From Acidobacteriota bacterium (lineage in GTDB: Bacteria; Acidobacteriota; Blastocatellia; Pyrinomonadales; Pyrinomonadaceae): 55,475 nucleotides of DNA. Positions 53,255 to 55,475 of this stretch are shown piece after piece (the first letter of the stretch is position 1; every line of letters begins with the position of its first letter). A model generated the notes under the pieces. The model did no database searches. It worked only from the letters and a program-made list of their open reading frames with translations, and was not told where the DNA came from. Both the position numbers and the translations under genes were made by a program. The DNA is taken from positions 1 to 55,475 of the forward strand of contig QHXN01000025.1 of the NCBI GenBank assembly GCA_003222975.1. The letters run 5' to 3'.

Positions 53255-53874
53255 TCAAAGCGACGCGCCCGTGCCCTTGAGCATCGCGTCGCGCTTGGCC
53301 TTGAACTCAGTGCCGGGTTTCCACTCCGGATACTTGTCCCCTTCGGCGACCGTTTGGCCGACCACGAAGAGGAGTTGCGCGTCTTCGACCGCGCCGGACA
53401 AATCCCAGTCGGGCTTCACCTCATCCGAAGGCTTGTGGTAGTCGTTCTTCGTGTACTCGTCGCGCTTCTGCCTGCCGTAGTCCGCTGGCTTGCCGACGTA
53501 GTCAATGCCGGATTCGGGGTCGAGCGCGGGCACGCCCTGCTTGGCGAACTCGAAGTGGTCGGAGCGGTAGAAGTAGCCCTTCTCCGGCTCCGGGTCGGGC
53601 GCGATGGTTCGGCCCTGCACGGCGGCCACGTCCCGCGTGATGTCGTCGAGCGTAACTCGTCCGACGAGAGCGTCTTGATGTGTTTGAGAATGTCATCGGA
53701 CGTGATGGAGTCGAGCGCGGGCTTGAGTTCCGCGGGGAAGCTGGCGGCCTGCGCCGTGGGCGTCGCCGCGGCTTGCGTCGCCGCCTGGTTGGTCGGGGTC
53801 GTCGTCGTGGCGCAGGCGCAAGCCGCGGCGAGCAGGAGCGCGAGCGCGAAGAGGGAAAAGGAGCGTCTGTTCAT
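53255..53874 (-). pseudogene. M28-family peptidase with internal deletion
   Basis: N-terminal part from ATG 53874: lipoprotein-like signal (RRSFSLFALALLLAAACACA), then PTAQAASFPAELKPALDSIT and [13 protein letters not shown], the beginning of the M28/PA domain region. At about 53650 the sequence jumps, with a change of frame, to [60 protein letters not shown] and [14 protein letters not shown], the family's C-terminus. Intact homologues are about 530-560 residues, so about 330 residues, including the two-zinc site, are missing. This is a real deletion rather than a base-call error, unless the assembly collapsed here. Confidence 0.8.
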
Positions 53875-54113
53875 CGTCGGTTTGGCCTCGCTTCGGAAGA
53901 GAAATGGAAGACGGCGAGAGTTTCGCCGCGCCGGGCGGCGAAGTCAAATGCGCGGTTGCATCCCGGCGTGCGTGCGCTACAATCTCGGCTGCGAACGGAC
54001 GCCCGCGCGGCGGCGGGAAGTCAAATTTTTCCCTGAGTCCCTCGGAGTCGCGACTCCCCGCGCCCGCCGGACTCGACTCTGTGAGCCGTCGAAGTCACGA
54101 ACGTTCTAAAGAG

Positions 54114-55475
54114 ATGAAGTCCCGAAAACTTTTTCCCCGCCTCACGACGCTCGTCCTCGCGGCGCTGCTGCTGAACTTCCCGCATGCGCCCGCGGCGCAG
54201 CGCCGACGCCGGCAAACACGCACGCCCCCGCGCCCCGTCGCAACCGCGCCGCAGGCGCAAACAGCACCGACGCCACAGGCGCAAACGACGCCGACATCGC
54301 AGACACAGCCGACGCCCACGCCGACGCCGCCGCGCGCCGCCGCACAACCACAGCAGGCGCGCAGGCCGGAGACTGAACGCTCAATCGAGGAGATGCTTTC
54401 GGCGGACGGCTACGGCGTCTATGCCGAGGTGCGAAACGTCGGGACGCTCGCGCGTGCCGAAGAGTTGAAGGCGGCCATCGCCACGCTCGGCCTGGTCGGC
54501 CCGGAAGAGACCGAGCCGCTGAGAGACCTCTTCAACTTCGTCTCGACGAACGCCGAGGCGCTCGCCGAGGCGCGCGCCGTCGTGACTGCGCTGCCGACGC
54601 GCGCGGGGCTGCCCGTTGCGATAGTCGCGCTCGAACTCCCCACGTCGGAGAGCGCCGCCGCCTTCGAGCCGAAGTTCCGCCGCGTGGTCGGCCAGCAGGC
54701 CGAGACCTTCGGGAACATCACGGGCACGCAGCCCGCGCCCGCCGGGCAGAAGGCCGCGGCCAGAGATGCGGCGGGGCAGGGCGCGGACTCGCAGAACTAC
54801 TTCGTCAAGCGCTCCGGTCGCCTGCTGCTCGCGTCCGAGTCGCCGTTCACTTTGAAGAAGCTGCGCGGCGAAGAGGGCGCGAGCGCGCTCGCCGAGAACG
54901 TCCGCTTCCAGTCGGCCCGCAACAGGTTTAGCTCCGACTCTATCTTCATCTACGTTGACACGACGCTCGCGCAGCAGGGCTACGCCGTCGAGCAGCAGAG
55001 GGCGCAGGAGGCGCGGGCCGCGCGCGACAAGCAGCCGGGCGAGCAATCGAACGTCGCGGCTCGCAAACTCGAAGGGCCGCCCGCCGCGCAGTCGTCACCT
55101 TCCGCGACGCCGACCCCGGCTTTAAACGCAACGCCGTCGGCGGCGGCGACTTCAACTCCGACCGCGACGGCGGGCACGACGACAACCGGCGCGCAGGCTG
55201 CGACGCAGGCGACGCCCGCGCTGTCAGCGTCTCCGTCGCCGCAAAGCGAAGCGCCCGCGCAGCCGACGCCGGAGCAGCCGACCGAAGAGAGCGCAGCGGG
55301 GGAGGTGAGTACAGGCGTGGTCGCGCCCGTCATCGTCGGTGAGGCGAGAGAGGCCGCGCGCGCCGACGCCCCGACCGCGACGAAGCCGTCCGAAGAGCAG
55401 GTGACGGTGTGGCGCATGGGCGGCGTGCTGGGCAGCATTTTTCGAGGCGCGCCGCGCATCCCCGGCGCGGTCGCG
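54114..55475 (+). CDS. Secreted proline/threonine-rich protein, partial at the right edge
   Basis: Open from ATG 54114 to the window end (454 codons, no stop). Signal peptide: RLTTLVLAALLLNFPHAPAA. A low-complexity basic/proline linker with QTAPTPQAQTTPTSQTQPTP follows. The folded part, about residues 85-310, contains DGYGVYAEVRNVGTLARAEE, LRDLFNFVSTN, AIVALELPTSESAAAFEPKF and SRFSSDSIFIYVDT-like segments, as in Acidobacteria DUF3352-like/secreted proteins. A second threonine/proline/alanine-rich stretch lies at about 320-400. The divergent 53875-54113 separates it from the M28 remnant. Role unknown. Confidence 0.75.
   Translation, partial: MKSRKLFPRLTTLVLAALLLNFPHAPAAQRRRRQTRTPPRPVATAPQAQTAPTPQAQTTPTSQTQPTPTPTPPRAAAQPQQARRPETERSIEEMLSADGYGVYAEVRNVGTLARAEELKAAIATLGLVGPEETEPLRDLFNFVSTNAEALAEARAVVTALPTRAGLPVAIVALELPTSESAAAFEPKFRRVVGQQAETFGNITGTQPAPAGQKAAARDAAGQGADSQNYFVKRSGRLLLASESPFTLKKLRGEEGASALAENVRFQSARNRFSSDSIFIYVDTTLAQQGYAVEQQRAQEARAARDKQPGEQSNVAARKLEGPPAAQSSPSATPTPALNATPSAAATSTPTATAGTTTTGAQAATQATPALSASPSPQSEAPAQPTPEQPTEESAAGEVSTGVVAPVIVGEAREAARADAPTATKPSEEQVTVWRMGGVLGSIFRGAPRIPGAVA

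Overview
The window looks like a chromosomal piece of an Acidobacteriota genome, most likely class Blastocatellia (Pyrinomonadaceae-like). This is inferred from gene families and base composition, not from a marker gene. The clues are high GC, an ECF sigma factor coupled to a protein kinase with WD40 repeats, an Acidobacteria-type VWA lipoprotein-like protein, secreted LamG/NHL-type proteins and a DUF4214-like C-terminal remnant. No rRNA, tRNA, CRISPR array, plasmid or phage module was recognised.

Layout. 0.1-3.2 kb: a small gene plus a frameshifted GMC oxidoreductase, a 103-bp inverted-repeat element and a broken Uma2 nuclease gene. 3.4-13.2 kb: a surface-glycan island bounded and split by insertion-sequence debris (IS1595-, IS982- and IS256-like). 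It holds a GT4 and a GT8-like glycosyltransferase, a large GT-C/toroid fusion overlapping a UbiA prenyltransferase, and on the other strand a sulfotransferase-GT2 fusion and a damaged GT2. 13.5-24.4 kb: the most interesting region, a four-gene minus-strand operon. In order of transcription it encodes a calcineurin-like phosphoesterase, a CHAT peptidase fused to a P-loop NTPase, a 1792-residue NTPase/TPR-like protein ending in a CHAT-like domain that lacks both catalytic residues, and an HExxH metallopeptidase. It has the make-up of an NTP-dependent, peptidase-based conflict (defence) system. 24.4-29.2 kb: gene remnants and two secreted-type beta-domain proteins, both interrupted. 29.4-34.5 kb: ECF sigma factor and a kinase/STAND NTPase/WD40 receptor, overlapping by ATGA. 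34.5-35.1 kb: an AT-rich gap with a transposase tail. 35-55.5 kb: ordinary high-GC chromosome: M3 peptidase, OmpA protein, VWA protein, lipB, truncated threonine dehydratase, lipA, quinone oxidoreductase, a helix-turn-helix protein, dxs, alcohol dehydrogenase, DUF983, PhyH dioxygenase, cyclophilin, a GT-C-like membrane protein, an internally deleted M28 peptidase, and a partial secreted protein running off the right end.

How it fits together. The lipB/lipA pair makes protein-bound lipoate and dxs feeds isoprenoid synthesis, which also supplies UbiA and polyprenyl carriers. The glycan island probably decorates surface polysaccharide. The CHAT operon and the sigma/kinase/WD40 pair are two separate signalling NTPase systems.

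Caveat on quality. Four coding breaks (near 1262, 2608, 2791 and 28031) are each repaired by adding one base, most of them beside a short homopolymer. They may be long-read sequencing errors rather than real mutations. Other damage (internal deletion of the M28 gene and of a LamG domain, truncated transposases, lost C-terminus of threonine dehydratase) cannot be explained that way.
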